Shown one piece after another: positions 8,040-16,512 of a stretch of DNA of 64,000 nucleotides. Both the position numbers and the translations under genes were made by a program. Source of the stretch: CAYVXE01 sp964455375 (GTDB lineage: Bacteria > Zhuqueibacterota > Zhuqueibacteria > Oceanimicrobiales > Oceanimicrobiaceae); NCBI GenBank assembly GCA_964455375.1, contig CAYVXE010000008.1, forward strand, positions 1-64,000, in the 5' to 3' direction. Positions within the stretch are counted from its first letter, which is position 1; each line of letters starts with the position of its first letter. Below the pieces are notes generated by a model. It was given only the letters and a program-made list of their open reading frames with translations. It was not told the origin of the DNA and searched no databases.

Positions 8040-11000
8040 CTAATTCTCGCAGGGACAAAAACGCAAACTTCCGGTACACGAACATTCTTCAACAACAACG
8101 TTTTTCGGAATCACTTTAATTTCAACCCGGCGGTTCTTTTCATACGTATCATATCTGGAACTTTCGCCGCGTCCTACTGAGACAAGTTCAGCAGTTACAC
8201 CGCTATCAATCAAAAACTGTTTTGCGCTTTTAGCTCTTAAGCAGGAAAGCTCCAGATTGTAACGTTTCCTTACAGAACGACTGATTTTTGATGATCCGGT
8301 CGTATCTGCAAAGCCAATTATTTCAAAACGCTGCCCGGAGGGTCCATTTTGAAAAATATCCGCCAAATCTCTTAAAACGCTTTGCGATTCCTTTGTTAAC
8401 ACACATTTGTTAAATTCAAATTTAATCAAAGCAGCATAAATCGTGGTAGAAGCTTCATTATTTTCGAGGTCAAGATCATTTTTGGCAAAAAGCGTACTTT
8501 TATTCGTGATGGATACAGCCGTGGAATCAAAATCCAAATCGCCTATAACTGCCTCGAACATGAACGAATGAGATTCATTTTTCCGTAGAAACGATAGATG
8601 CCACGTCAGCGTATCCCGTTTTGTGGTTAGAGTTGGTTCTTCGATGAAAATAACAGACATGGCCTCTGAAACGACATGTTTCACTTCAATATTGTTTGCG
8701 AGGTCATCCCCGAGGTTAGTGACCGTGATGTGATATTGAACTGTATCTCCACTTTGAACAATAAATTTGTTGACCCGGTTCGTCAACTTTAAATCATAGC
8801 GGATTTGGTCAACATCAAAATTATTCAGCTCCCCGTCTGCCGTTTCTTCGACATTATTTTCAACATCAATTTCTGCTAAAAGAGTGGGCTTTATATCATC
8901 CCATGATAACTGAATTGAATCTTTTTGCCCGGGCTGCAGACGTTGAATCCACTCTTTTTTCTGTTCACTGAATAAATTCTTGCTCGGATCCATCTGAGAA
9001 GGAATAAAAACCGGAACCTTACTGGTCAACTGCCGAGTTACGAGTTGAGGTTGAGCTTCATCCGCATCCGACAGCGTAACCGAGAAATGGCGTGCTTCTT
9101 CAAAATGGTTTTCAAAAACGACATTGGCAATCATTTCCGGTGGCGGCTGTTTGAAGCCGGGTGGAAATGAGAGCACAACCCGGCGGTTCCGGCTAAATGC
9201 CTTCTCAGACAAGTTTGTGTCCGCCGGTGCAGACTCCCCTAACCAATTTAATTTCAACCTGGTTGAGTCAATGCCCTGGGAAACTAAATAGTGAAACACC
9301 TTTAATGCCCGGCGCTTAGACCACTCTAGATTCACCTGATGTCTCCGCGCCGCGTCCAAACTGGAAGCCGCCTGAATATCCGCATGACCCGTAACCGTAA
9401 ATGTATCCGGATAGGTTTTGAGAAAATCGACCCATTCGTCTAATTCTCCTAAGGAGTTGCTGTTCAATTCATCTTTGGCAAATTCGAAATAAACGTTTTT
9501 TATAGTAAATCGTTCAGGTTCTTTAATTTCCTTTTTGATGTGGATGGTTAAGTCCGGTGGTGTGCTGACATTGAACTCAGCAATTTTTCGGCCGTCGGTT
9601 TCGATAAAACGACAGTGACGATTTTTATCATAAGCCATCACCGTCCAGTAATAATGGCCATGCTCTAATCCCCGTGGTATCGTATAAGCAACAAGCGGGT
9701 TGTGATGCTGAACAAGCTTGAAAGATTCATCCCGGGTTGCAGCGCTCATGGTTTCGTCAACCGACACAAGACGTAAGCTGGTATCCAGATTTGCAGGGTA
9801 AAATTCTAAATTCACATAATCAACAAATTGTTGTTCTGACGCTTCATCATGCTCAGAATCGCTCCTTAACGAGGCGGGGTCAAAAACATACATTTCAGAT
9901 TTCTCTATGAGTTGCGCGATTCCAGTACTATCATCTTTACTGATAAAAAGCATGTAATCCACATCATCATATAAATCCGGATCACGCGTGGCTTTCCAGG
10001 CGAGTGTTACGGAATCCAATCTGGTAAATTTCTGAAAGAAGGGGCTTGCAAACTCAAAGTATTCCGGACGATTGGTGCGGCCGGTGACGCTTCCCTGGTA
10101 AACTTTCCCGACCGTTTGCCCATCTAAAAAGCCCAGGTCAGCTCGCAAATCAGAATTCCGGTAACTACCAAGCCAAGGATTACCGGCGGTGGCCTTCGCC
10201 TGCGGATTCATATAATCATCCAGCTTGATACTGAATCCGATGGAGTATTTACTGAGTAAATCCGTGTTGCGTTTATCGATCTGGTTAAATCCGCCACGCA
10301 CCGCGATGAGGCGACTCAGCAGATTTGTAAACTGCACACCAAAACCAAAGCGTCCATCTTCATCCTTCACATCCTGATAATCAGCGGACAGTTGCAATTG
10401 AAGCCCATCGTGCCGTCCAAGATTGAGCGCAACGCCTGACCGGAAAGTCCTGGGCAACGGCGTCTTCGTGGTGATAAATTCGAGTGACCGTCCCATTTGA
10501 TTTAAAGAAATTCCTGCAGAAAAAATACCGTATTGAAAGAAACCGCGCCGGCTGAGATGAAATCTTGGCGAGCGATAAATAGCGCCCACATCGACTACAA
10601 ATGAACTCGCTCGATGCTGTGCCAGCTCGCTACGGAGATATTTCAGATTCACGCCAAACGAAAGATTCCTGTCAACAAACCCCAGGGGAAATCCGATACT
10701 GGCATTTAATAAAAGATCGCCAGCATTCACCGAAGGTCTGGCGCCACGCGTGGCATCGAAGTTGCGGACGCCCTGGTAATTTACGCCGAGAGCAAACATC
10801 ATCCGGTTACTCCACGGTGTATTGATGCGTAAATGTCTCCCGTAGACCAGCGAAAGATTAAAAATATCTGCAATCCATTCGGTGTAGCTTGCCGACCATT
10901 GCCATTCCCTCAGAAAGCCCACGGCGCCGGGATTTGCATATAGCAAATATGTATCATCCAACGCTCCCGTGAGGCTGTTCGCCATACTTTGTTGCCTGGT

Positions 11001-11129
11001 GCCGGGCAAAAGTTTCAAATAAGCCGAACCTGCCCGAACCTGCGAAAAACTTTTCGCCGGGAATAAACACATTCCTCCCAGAATAAAGAAGAAAATTATC
11101 GTTGAAATTTTCAGAAAAAAATTCTTCAT
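8040..11129 (-). CDS. PorV/PorQ-like outer-membrane barrel fused to two OmpA-like domains and a DUF11 domain
   Basis: This 1029-residue protein has an unusual architecture. After a signal peptide (about 1-30) comes a PorV/PorQ-type barrel (about 30-330; LLPGTRQQSMANS...DDTYLLYANPG is the family's N-terminal pattern). A linker with fibronectin-like features follows (330-530). Then come a first OmpA C-terminal-like peptidoglycan-binding domain (about 545-660, with GHAD and NRRV), a DUF11 domain (about 770-890), a second OmpA-like domain (about 895-1010, GFADTTGSS and NRRVEIKV), and a Cys-rich tail (ECSCTGSLRFCPC). The likely role is an outer-membrane anchor that ties a surface structure to peptidoglycan. 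The ATG at 11129 lies 1 nt past the stop of the DUF11 adhesin gene, so the two are coupled; a TTG 12 nt upstream is an alternative. Confidence 0.85.
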   Translation of the reverse strand: MKNFFLKISTIIFFFILGGMCLFPAKSFSQVRAGSAYLKLLPGTRQQSMANSLTGALDDTYLLYANPGAVGFLREWQWSASYTEWIADIFNLSLVYGRHLRINTPWSNRMMFALGVNYQGVRNFDATRGARPSVNAGDLLLNASIGFPLGFVDRNLSFGVNLKYLRSELAQHRASSFVVDVGAIYRSPRFHLSRRGFFQYGIFSAGISLNQMGRSLEFITTKTPLPRTFRSGVALNLGRHDGLQLQLSADYQDVKDEDGRFGFGVQFTNLLSRLIAVRGGFNQIDKRNTDLLSKYSIGFSIKLDDYMNPQAKATAGNPWLGSYRNSDLRADLGFLDGQTVGKVYQGSVTGRTNRPEYFEFASPFFQKFTRLDSVTLAWKATRDPDLYDDVDYMLFISKDDSTGIAQLIEKSEMYVFDPASLRSDSEHDEASEQQFVDYVNLEFYPANLDTSLRLVSVDETMSAATRDESFKLVQHHNPLVAYTIPRGLEHGHYYWTVMAYDKNRHCRFIETDGRKIAEFNVSTPPDLTIHIKKEIKEPERFTIKNVYFEFAKDELNSNSLGELDEWVDFLKTYPDTFTVTGHADIQAASSLDAARRHQVNLEWSKRRALKVFHYLVSQGIDSTRLKLNWLGESAPADTNLSEKAFSRNRRVVLSFPPGFKQPPPEMIANVVFENHFEEARHFSVTLSDADEAQPQLVTRQLTSKVPVFIPSQMDPSKNLFSEQKKEWIQRLQPGQKDSIQLSWDDIKPTLLAEIDVENNVEETADGELNNFDVDQIRYDLKLTNRVNKFIVQSGDTVQYHITVTNLGDDLANNIEVKHVVSEAMSVIFIEEPTLTTKRDTLTWHLSFLRKNESHSFMFEAVIGDLDFDSTAVSITNKSTLFAKNDLDLENNEASTTIYAALIKFEFNKCVLTKESQSVLRDLADIFQNGPSGQRFEIIGFADTTGSSKISRSVRKRYNLELSCLRAKSAKQFLIDSGVTAELVSVGRGESSRYDTYEKNRRVEIKVIPKNVVVEECSCTGSLRFCPCEN

Positions 11130-11130
11130 A

Positions 11131-13965
11131 TCAGCGAGCAATTATGACCTTTTCAACACAGGTAATGTTTTTATATTTGAAAAGAATGATATAAACCCCA
11201 CTGCCAACGTTCTGGCCGTCTTGAGCCAATCCACCCCATTTAACCGTATGGCTTCCGGCCGAAAAATTCTGAGCCGTTAGATTCGTGATTAAATAGCCTG
11301 AGATGTCATAGAGATCCATGGCGACGAAACCCGGCTCTTTGAGCTCAAATGAAATTCCCAAATCCTGGCTCAAACCAGGTCGTGGACGTTGCGGCTCAAA
11401 CACATTACGGTCCAAAACAATACAATCGAATTCCGGCGGTGGCAGGCAGACGACCGTTGCAGAATCAAAATCATTGTCCGGATTTGTATCAAACTGTCCA
11501 CTCACACGCGCCTGATTTGTTTTTGTAACCGGCGTTGCAGACAACGAGATGTCCGTGCGAACTCGTGCATTAATATTTATCACTAAGCTATCCTGCGGAT
11601 TTAATTGTGTGATGCGCCAGAAAACAGTGTCGGCATCCAGCGTGGTGACAGGCTGTAATGAAACATTGATGGCGGTTATCTCCTCGGGAAACAGATCCCA
11701 CACTTGTACGCTCCTCGCTGTGTCTGGTCCCAGATTAAAAAAATTCAGGGTATAGCTGAAATCGGCACCCTGCACCACCGAATCCTGACTCGCGGATTTA
11801 GTCAACGCCAGATCGTATTTTGTAAAATCTCTGACCACCACTGCAACGCTATCTCGATTGTTGATGGCGTTTGTGTCGTCGTCAGCTTCCACCCAACCAA
11901 CATTCAATTGGTTGAACGTGGAGCGATCAAAGATGATATTGACCGGAATTTTTACGGACAGATGAATATGAAACGTGTCGCCCACGGAAAGAAAGGGTCG
12001 TTCCCAGGCAAGTGTATCGGCAAACTGTGTTGCAGGCTGAGCAGAAGTAAACTCCAACGAATCCGGCAAAACATCGAAAACCCTGACGTCAAATGCATCA
12101 TAAACACCTAAATTGACGACATCAATGTCGTAGGTGAAGTCATCTCCTGGAAACACAGTGCTTTGTGAGACTGTTTTTATTAATTTCAGATCATAAGGTT
12201 CAAATTTCTCCACAATGGCGACGGAAACACTGTCACGATCATTCAACGCATTTGTATCCTGAGCGGCAGAAATCCATACAACATTTAGCTGGTTAAGTGA
12301 AATAGCACCCGGTTGTAGTGATTCCGGCGCCTTTGCAGTTAAATCAACCTGAAATGTGTCGCCGACGGCTAATGCCGCTATTTGCCAGTGCAGTGTGTCA
12401 CCTGACTGGATTGCAAATTCGGGATTTGCTCCTACAAAGTTTAATGAATCCGGCAAATCATCCCAGACGTCGATATTTTTCGCATCGTTGTTTCCAAGGT
12501 TGACGATTTGCAGATTATATTTAACCGCATCTCCGGGGTGCACTGACTTCCGGCGTACATTTTTTTTCACCTGTAAATCATACGGTTTAAATATTTCCTT
12601 CAAGAAAACGGAGACGCTATCTCGATTATTGGTAACATTCGTGTCATTCGCCGCCTCAAGCCAACTGACATTTAATTGCCCAAACGGTGAGGCCGGAAGT
12701 TCTAAATTTTCATCAACGGTCACATCGACCTGAATAGAGGTGGTGTCACCCACTTGCAGAAAGGGAATTTGCCATCGCAATGTGTCTGAATTTATAGTAT
12801 TCATCGCAACCGGATCTGTGGTTCGAACAGTCAACAACGACGGAATGTCATCCAAAACCAAAATATCCGAGGCATCAAAACGGCCATTATTTACAATATC
12901 GATGGTATAAGAGAATGCTCCCCCTGTGAAAACGGTATCCTTAGTGGCAGATTTTTTCAACGCAAGATCATAGGTTTTGGGACGGGGAATCACGTTTACG
13001 GAAACAGTCGCCTCATTATTTCCATCCAGCGTATCGCAGAGAGCCGTTACCCGGCTTACATTGATAAGCGTGTCGGGAAGAGTTAAAAACGTTGCCGCTA
13101 CTTTTGCGCGGTAATGAATATCGATGGAATCCCCGGCAGCTAAAACATCAAACTGCCAGGTCAGGCTGTCTGAATTTAATGTTGAAAAAGCAGGCATTAC
13201 CGTTTCGGGAAGGATGTCAACGGAATCCGGAAAAATATCCATCAAACGAATATTATGTGCATCGGACGTACCGACATTCGTAATCGTCAATGAATATTGA
13301 ATTTCCTGACCGGGAAAAACGATTTCTTTATCCGCCCTTTTTTTTATGGCTAAATCATAAGGCGAATCGGAAAGCCTGATAATGGTCAATTCCCGCAAAT
13401 GCACACTTTCAGGTGTATCCACGACAATTCCTGAAGCCGTTTTGCAATCCGGGTTATTAGGGTAGCAACGCCATTTATCAGGAAATTCATTAGCAATATC
13501 AATAAAGTGGTTTAACTTAACCGTCCAGACTCCTTGTGGAATGAGAAAGGTGCCCACATCTCTGGTTAGTTCTTCCGGAGCTTTACCATTATCATCGACA
13601 ATAACTTTTTTGATTCCTGTATTGGGGTCACACGGTTCAACACAGAACACATCTGCACCATTACATACATCGATAAAGAATGTTTCATTAATCTGATCTT
13701 CACTATAAAATACTGTTGCAAAAATCCGGTAGTACCCGCCTTGTTTAAAATCAATTGTGGCAACAGGCTTACGCGTATCAATGCTAAAGAGCGCGCCATC
13801 GGCTCGCACTACCACTTCTTCAGCTCCCCTACGAGAAACGTTTAACGAATCACCTGCAAACTGTAATGTGTCACTGGAGGCTATTGTTTGAGCAGATACG
13901 GTAGACCCAATGCTCATAATAATGTACATTACCAGGAAAAAGTATCTGAATTTATAAACGCTCAT
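11131..13965 (-). CDS. Large surface protein with five DUF11 repeats and FlgD-like/T9SS C-terminal domain
   Basis: The 944-residue protein has a signal peptide (ending STVSAQ), a unique N-terminal domain with several cysteines (about 30-200), then five DUF11 (conserved-repeat, Ig-like) domains of about 128 residues that each open with YDL(A/Q/K)..K. They start near residues 203, 331, 461, 589 and 716. It ends with a FlgD Ig-like/T9SS-type domain (about 860-944: DLYDISGYLI...AGSHTVKWGG...SGVYIILF). Such stalk-like proteins are exported and displayed on the surface. Its stop is 1 nt from the start of the PorV-OmpA gene, which itself contains a DUF11 domain, suggesting the two products form one structure. 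The repeats are diverged, so they are old and not assembly errors. Confidence 0.88.
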   Translation of the reverse strand: MSVYKFRYFFLVMYIIMSIGSTVSAQTIASSDTLQFAGDSLNVSRRGAEEVVVRADGALFSIDTRKPVATIDFKQGGYYRIFATVFYSEDQINETFFIDVCNGADVFCVEPCDPNTGIKKVIVDDNGKAPEELTRDVGTFLIPQGVWTVKLNHFIDIANEFPDKWRCYPNNPDCKTASGIVVDTPESVHLRELTIIRLSDSPYDLAIKKRADKEIVFPGQEIQYSLTITNVGTSDAHNIRLMDIFPDSVDILPETVMPAFSTLNSDSLTWQFDVLAAGDSIDIHYRAKVAATFLTLPDTLINVSRVTALCDTLDGNNEATVSVNVIPRPKTYDLALKKSATKDTVFTGGAFSYTIDIVNNGRFDASDILVLDDIPSLLTVRTTDPVAMNTINSDTLRWQIPFLQVGDTTSIQVDVTVDENLELPASPFGQLNVSWLEAANDTNVTNNRDSVSVFLKEIFKPYDLQVKKNVRRKSVHPGDAVKYNLQIVNLGNNDAKNIDVWDDLPDSLNFVGANPEFAIQSGDTLHWQIAALAVGDTFQVDLTAKAPESLQPGAISLNQLNVVWISAAQDTNALNDRDSVSVAIVEKFEPYDLKLIKTVSQSTVFPGDDFTYDIDVVNLGVYDAFDVRVFDVLPDSLEFTSAQPATQFADTLAWERPFLSVGDTFHIHLSVKIPVNIIFDRSTFNQLNVGWVEADDDTNAINNRDSVAVVVRDFTKYDLALTKSASQDSVVQGADFSYTLNFFNLGPDTARSVQVWDLFPEEITAINVSLQPVTTLDADTVFWRITQLNPQDSLVININARVRTDISLSATPVTKTNQARVSGQFDTNPDNDFDSATVVCLPPPEFDCIVLDRNVFEPQRPRPGLSQDLGISFELKEPGFVAMDLYDISGYLITNLTAQNFSAGSHTVKWGGLAQDGQNVGSGVYIILFKYKNITCVEKVIIAR

Positions 13966-14070
13966 ATTTTATGCATATTCCTATTCACAACTAATATACA
14001 ACTATACAATGAAATTGAAAGACTGAAGAAAACCTTGGACAGTTTTTGTTAAATAAAAATCTATTCGACT

Positions 14071-14206
14071 GTTGATACTACCGAAAAAGTAGTTTCGCCT
14101 TCAGCATGAGCAAAGTCGAAAGCTCTGACCTATTGTTTTAAATCATGTTTCGAGGTCGCTCTGCATGAAGATTTATTTCATTTCGACTTTTTCGATAGTC
14201 TCGTTA
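14071..14206 (-). repeat. Dispersed inverted-repeat element, copy A (reverse orientation)
   Basis: The reverse complement of this 136-bp stretch aligns along its whole length with copies at 40522-40658 and 45767-45903. It has terminal inverted repeats related to AGACTGTCGAAAAAGT, with one end reading TAACGAGACTATCG and the other ACTTTTTCGGTAGT. An internal pair of GAGC..GTCGAAA-type inverted repeats is also present. It lies in the 444-bp gap between fumC and the DUF11 gene, which otherwise holds only a hairpin at 14361-14397 and AT-rich sequence that should contain the promoter of the DUF11 gene. Confidence 0.8.
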
Positions 14207-14360
14207 GATATGTATTAACCGGAGAGACGAAAATCGGTACTAAGCCTGGTATCGTTTTCGTTACTATACAAGAAATATAATTAACGATTATTACCAATGC
14301 AAGGAAAATAATAAACAAATTTAATTTTTAATGCTATACCGTTGGTTCAATCTAATTTGA

Positions 14361-14397
14361 TTACATGAGACGTACTGCAAAAGTACGCCTCATGTAA
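14361..14397. other. Palindromic hairpin 3' of fumC
   Basis: TTACATGAG (14361-14369) pairs perfectly with CTCATGTAA (14389-14397), and ACGTACT/AGTACG continues the stem inside. It starts 13 nt past the fumC stop. No T-run follows on either strand, so it is more likely an mRNA 3'-end stabiliser or Rho-dependent end than an intrinsic terminator. Confidence 0.5.
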
Positions 14398-14409
14398 CGC
14401 AAAAGCCAG

Positions 14410-15804
14410 CTATTGGGGTAATTCGCCGACCATGTTTTCAGGCACCACATACTTTGTAAATTCTTCATCTGACAAATATCCCAGTGACACGACTGCTTCA
14501 CGAAGTGTCAGACCTTCCTGATGCGCTTTCTTGGCTGCTTTTGCGGCCTTATCGTAGCCGATATAGGGATTCAAAGCCGTTACCAGCATCAATGAATTAT
14601 CCAGATTTTGTTTAATGCGTTGATGATTTGGCGTAATACCGGCAACACAGTTTTTATTAAAAGATTCACAGGTATCACCAATAAGCTGTGCAGACATCAA
14701 CAGATTATAGATCATCACCGGCTTAAATACGTTCAACTCGAAATGGCCGGTCATACCACCGATATTAATAGCCACATCATTTCCGACCACCTGCGCACAA
14801 ACCATGGTCATCGCTTCAGCCTGTGTTGGGTTCACTTTGCCGGGCATAATCGACGAACCTGGTTCATTGGCCGGAATATTAATTTCTCCAATCCCACAGC
14901 GGGGACCCGAGGCCAACAACCGAATATCGTTGGCAATTTTCATTAAGCTGGCAGCAACGGTTTTCAACGCCCCTGAAGCCTCCACCACCGCGTCATGGGC
15001 AGCGAGAGATTCATATTTGTTCTCAGCAGATACAAAGGGATGACCGGTCATCTCTGCTATTTTTTGCGCAACTTTATCGGCGAATCCAGGAGGTGTGTTG
15101 ATCCCGGTGCCTACGGCGGTACCACCCAACGCCAACTCCGAAAGGTGCGGCAGCGTATTTTTTATAGCACGAATACCATGTCGGAGTTGTGACGCATAAC
15201 CGGAAAATTCCTGCCCTAAAGTTAAAGGTGTGGCATCCATTAAATGTGTACGGCCAATTTTTACAACGTTCATGAATTCTTTGGATTTTTTCTCAAACGC
15301 AGACTGCAGGGCTTCCACTTTCGGCAGCGTATGCTCTACGAGTTTTTTGTAAGCTGCGATGTGCATCGCCGTGGGAAATGTGTCGTTGGAGGATTGCGAC
15401 TTGTTCACATCGTCATTGGGATGGATCGGTGTTTTGGAACCCATTTCACCGCCGAGGATTTCGATAGCCCGGTTCGACACAACTTCATTGACATTCATAT
15501 TCGACTGTGTTCCCGAACCCGTTTGCCAGACCACTAACGGGAAATGTTCATCTAATTTTCCCTCTACGATTTCGTCGCACACTTGTGCGATAACATCTGC
15601 TTTGTCCTTAGGCAAAACACCACACGCCTCATTGGTCAGAGCGGCAGCTTTTTTCAATATTCCAAAGGCATGAATGATTTCTTTGGGCATTTTTTGCCCG
15701 CCGATTTTGAAGTTTTGTTTTGAACGTTGAGTTTGAGCCCCCCAGTACTTTTCATCAGGAACTTCTATCGTTCCCATCGTGTCTTTTTCAATCCGATTGC
15801 TCAT
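14410..15804 (-). CDS. fumC: Fumarate hydratase, class II
   Basis: A full-length (464-residue) class II fumarase, which interconverts fumarate and malate in the TCA cycle without an iron-sulfur cluster. The signature GSSIMPGKVNP is intact, as are SGSGTQSNMN-type (TGSGTQSNMNVNEV), the SSNDTFPTAMH segment and KIGRTHLMDATP, all of which form the active site shared by three subunits of the tetramer. The C-terminal domain (GLTLREAV) is present. AGGAG lies 6 nt before the ATG. A good sigma70-type promoter (15855-15883) and a 15-bp palindrome (15819-15833) lie just upstream. It is transcribed alone. Confidence 0.97.
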   Translation of the reverse strand: MSNRIEKDTMGTIEVPDEKYWGAQTQRSKQNFKIGGQKMPKEIIHAFGILKKAAALTNEACGVLPKDKADVIAQVCDEIVEGKLDEHFPLVVWQTGSGTQSNMNVNEVVSNRAIEILGGEMGSKTPIHPNDDVNKSQSSNDTFPTAMHIAAYKKLVEHTLPKVEALQSAFEKKSKEFMNVVKIGRTHLMDATPLTLGQEFSGYASQLRHGIRAIKNTLPHLSELALGGTAVGTGINTPPGFADKVAQKIAEMTGHPFVSAENKYESLAAHDAVVEASGALKTVAASLMKIANDIRLLASGPRCGIGEINIPANEPGSSIMPGKVNPTQAEAMTMVCAQVVGNDVAINIGGMTGHFELNVFKPVMIYNLLMSAQLIGDTCESFNKNCVAGITPNHQRIKQNLDNSLMLVTALNPYIGYDKAAKAAKKAHQEGLTLREAVVSLGYLSDEEFTKYVVPENMVGELPQ

Positions 15805-15818
15805 TTTACTCTCCTATT

Positions 15819-15833
15819 ATTAAACGGTTTAAT
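15819..15833. promoter_or_regulatory. Possible operator palindrome in the fumC leader
   Basis: ATTAAAC-G-GTTTAAT is a perfect 7-bp inverted repeat with a single central base. It lies between the predicted transcription start (near 15848) and the fumC ribosome site, a place where a bound repressor would block early elongation. The regulator is unknown. Confidence 0.35.
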
Positions 15834-15854
15834 ACAGCTATTTTTGCCATTCAA

Positions 15855-15883
15855 ATAATAAGGAAAGAGAGTTTGAGAGTCAA
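15855..15883 (-). promoter_or_regulatory. fumC promoter (sigma70-like)
   Basis: On the minus strand TTGACT (15878-15883) and TATTAT (15855-15860) are separated by exactly 17 nt. The predicted start is near 15848, leaving a leader of about 44 nt before the fumC ATG. The 285 bp between fumC and the ComFB gene shows no other clear feature. Confidence 0.55.
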
Positions 15884-16089
15884 TCGGATTTTATACGAAA
15901 AGATAAATAATGTTTGAGAAAAATTACTTTGTTGCCATTACCGCATTCTTGAGCTGAAATCACATGCCAAAACGATGGATTCCGGATGAATATCAGGTGT
16001 CCGGCTTTTAAAAAAACAGACCTGCTCTACAAAGGAATTAAAGGAAAAGACACCAGGAAAAAGAAGAAAAATCAAAGAATCGGGTTTGT

Positions 16090-16380
16090 TTAACGATGAT
16101 TCGGATACTTTCTTACCCGGCGTACTGCCTGTTCAATTTTTTTCCTGATGATGTCATCGGTAACCGATTCATTTAACACCAGGGTGCAACCCTGTGTATA
16201 GCGCGGCTTGAGTTTATTCAACGTCAAGGCATAAATATCCTGAACATCAAGCATCTCCGGTTTATATTCAGGAAAATGATTTAAAATTTCGGGTAGAAGT
16301 GCAATCACGCGGGTTTCGTTGCGGTTTCTGATTTGAAATAAAGATATATCTTCGTATTGATAGTTCTTCTGCTGCAACAT
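16090..16380 (-). CDS. ComFB-family protein (late competence development / cyclic dinucleotide receptor family)
   Basis: The protein (96 residues) shows the ComFB hallmark: an acidic N-terminal half, then DIYALTLNKLKPRYT, where ComFB proteins read D.xAYALNrLPPrY. A basic helical C-terminus (IEQAVRRVRKYP) follows. ComFB was named from Bacillus competence operons; related cyanobacterial proteins have been reported to bind cyclic dinucleotides. The start was set at the ATG with AAGG about 9 nt before it; an in-frame GTG 18 nt further up is possible. It is 132 nt downstream of the PilB/GspE gene on the same strand, which fits a role in control of pili or uptake. Confidence 0.75.
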   Translation of the reverse strand: MLQQKNYQYEDISLFQIRNRNETRVIALLPEILNHFPEYKPEMLDVQDIYALTLNKLKPRYTQGCTLVLNESVTDDIIRKKIEQAVRRVRKYPNHR

Positions 16381-16512
16381 TTTAGAAATCCTTTTCACTG
16401 TGAATAGAGTTTATTAAATTCTATCGGATAGTTACCGATTGAATCTGAGTCCTGGCATCGAGAATTTTTCGCAATACGTATGAACGTTTTTTTACAGGAT
16501 TTCCCCAAAGCA

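Noticed and set aside
11131..13965. DUF11 repeats as tandem DNA duplication or assembly collapse
   Set aside because: The five repeats are only similar at the protein level and differ widely in bases, so they are old and real.
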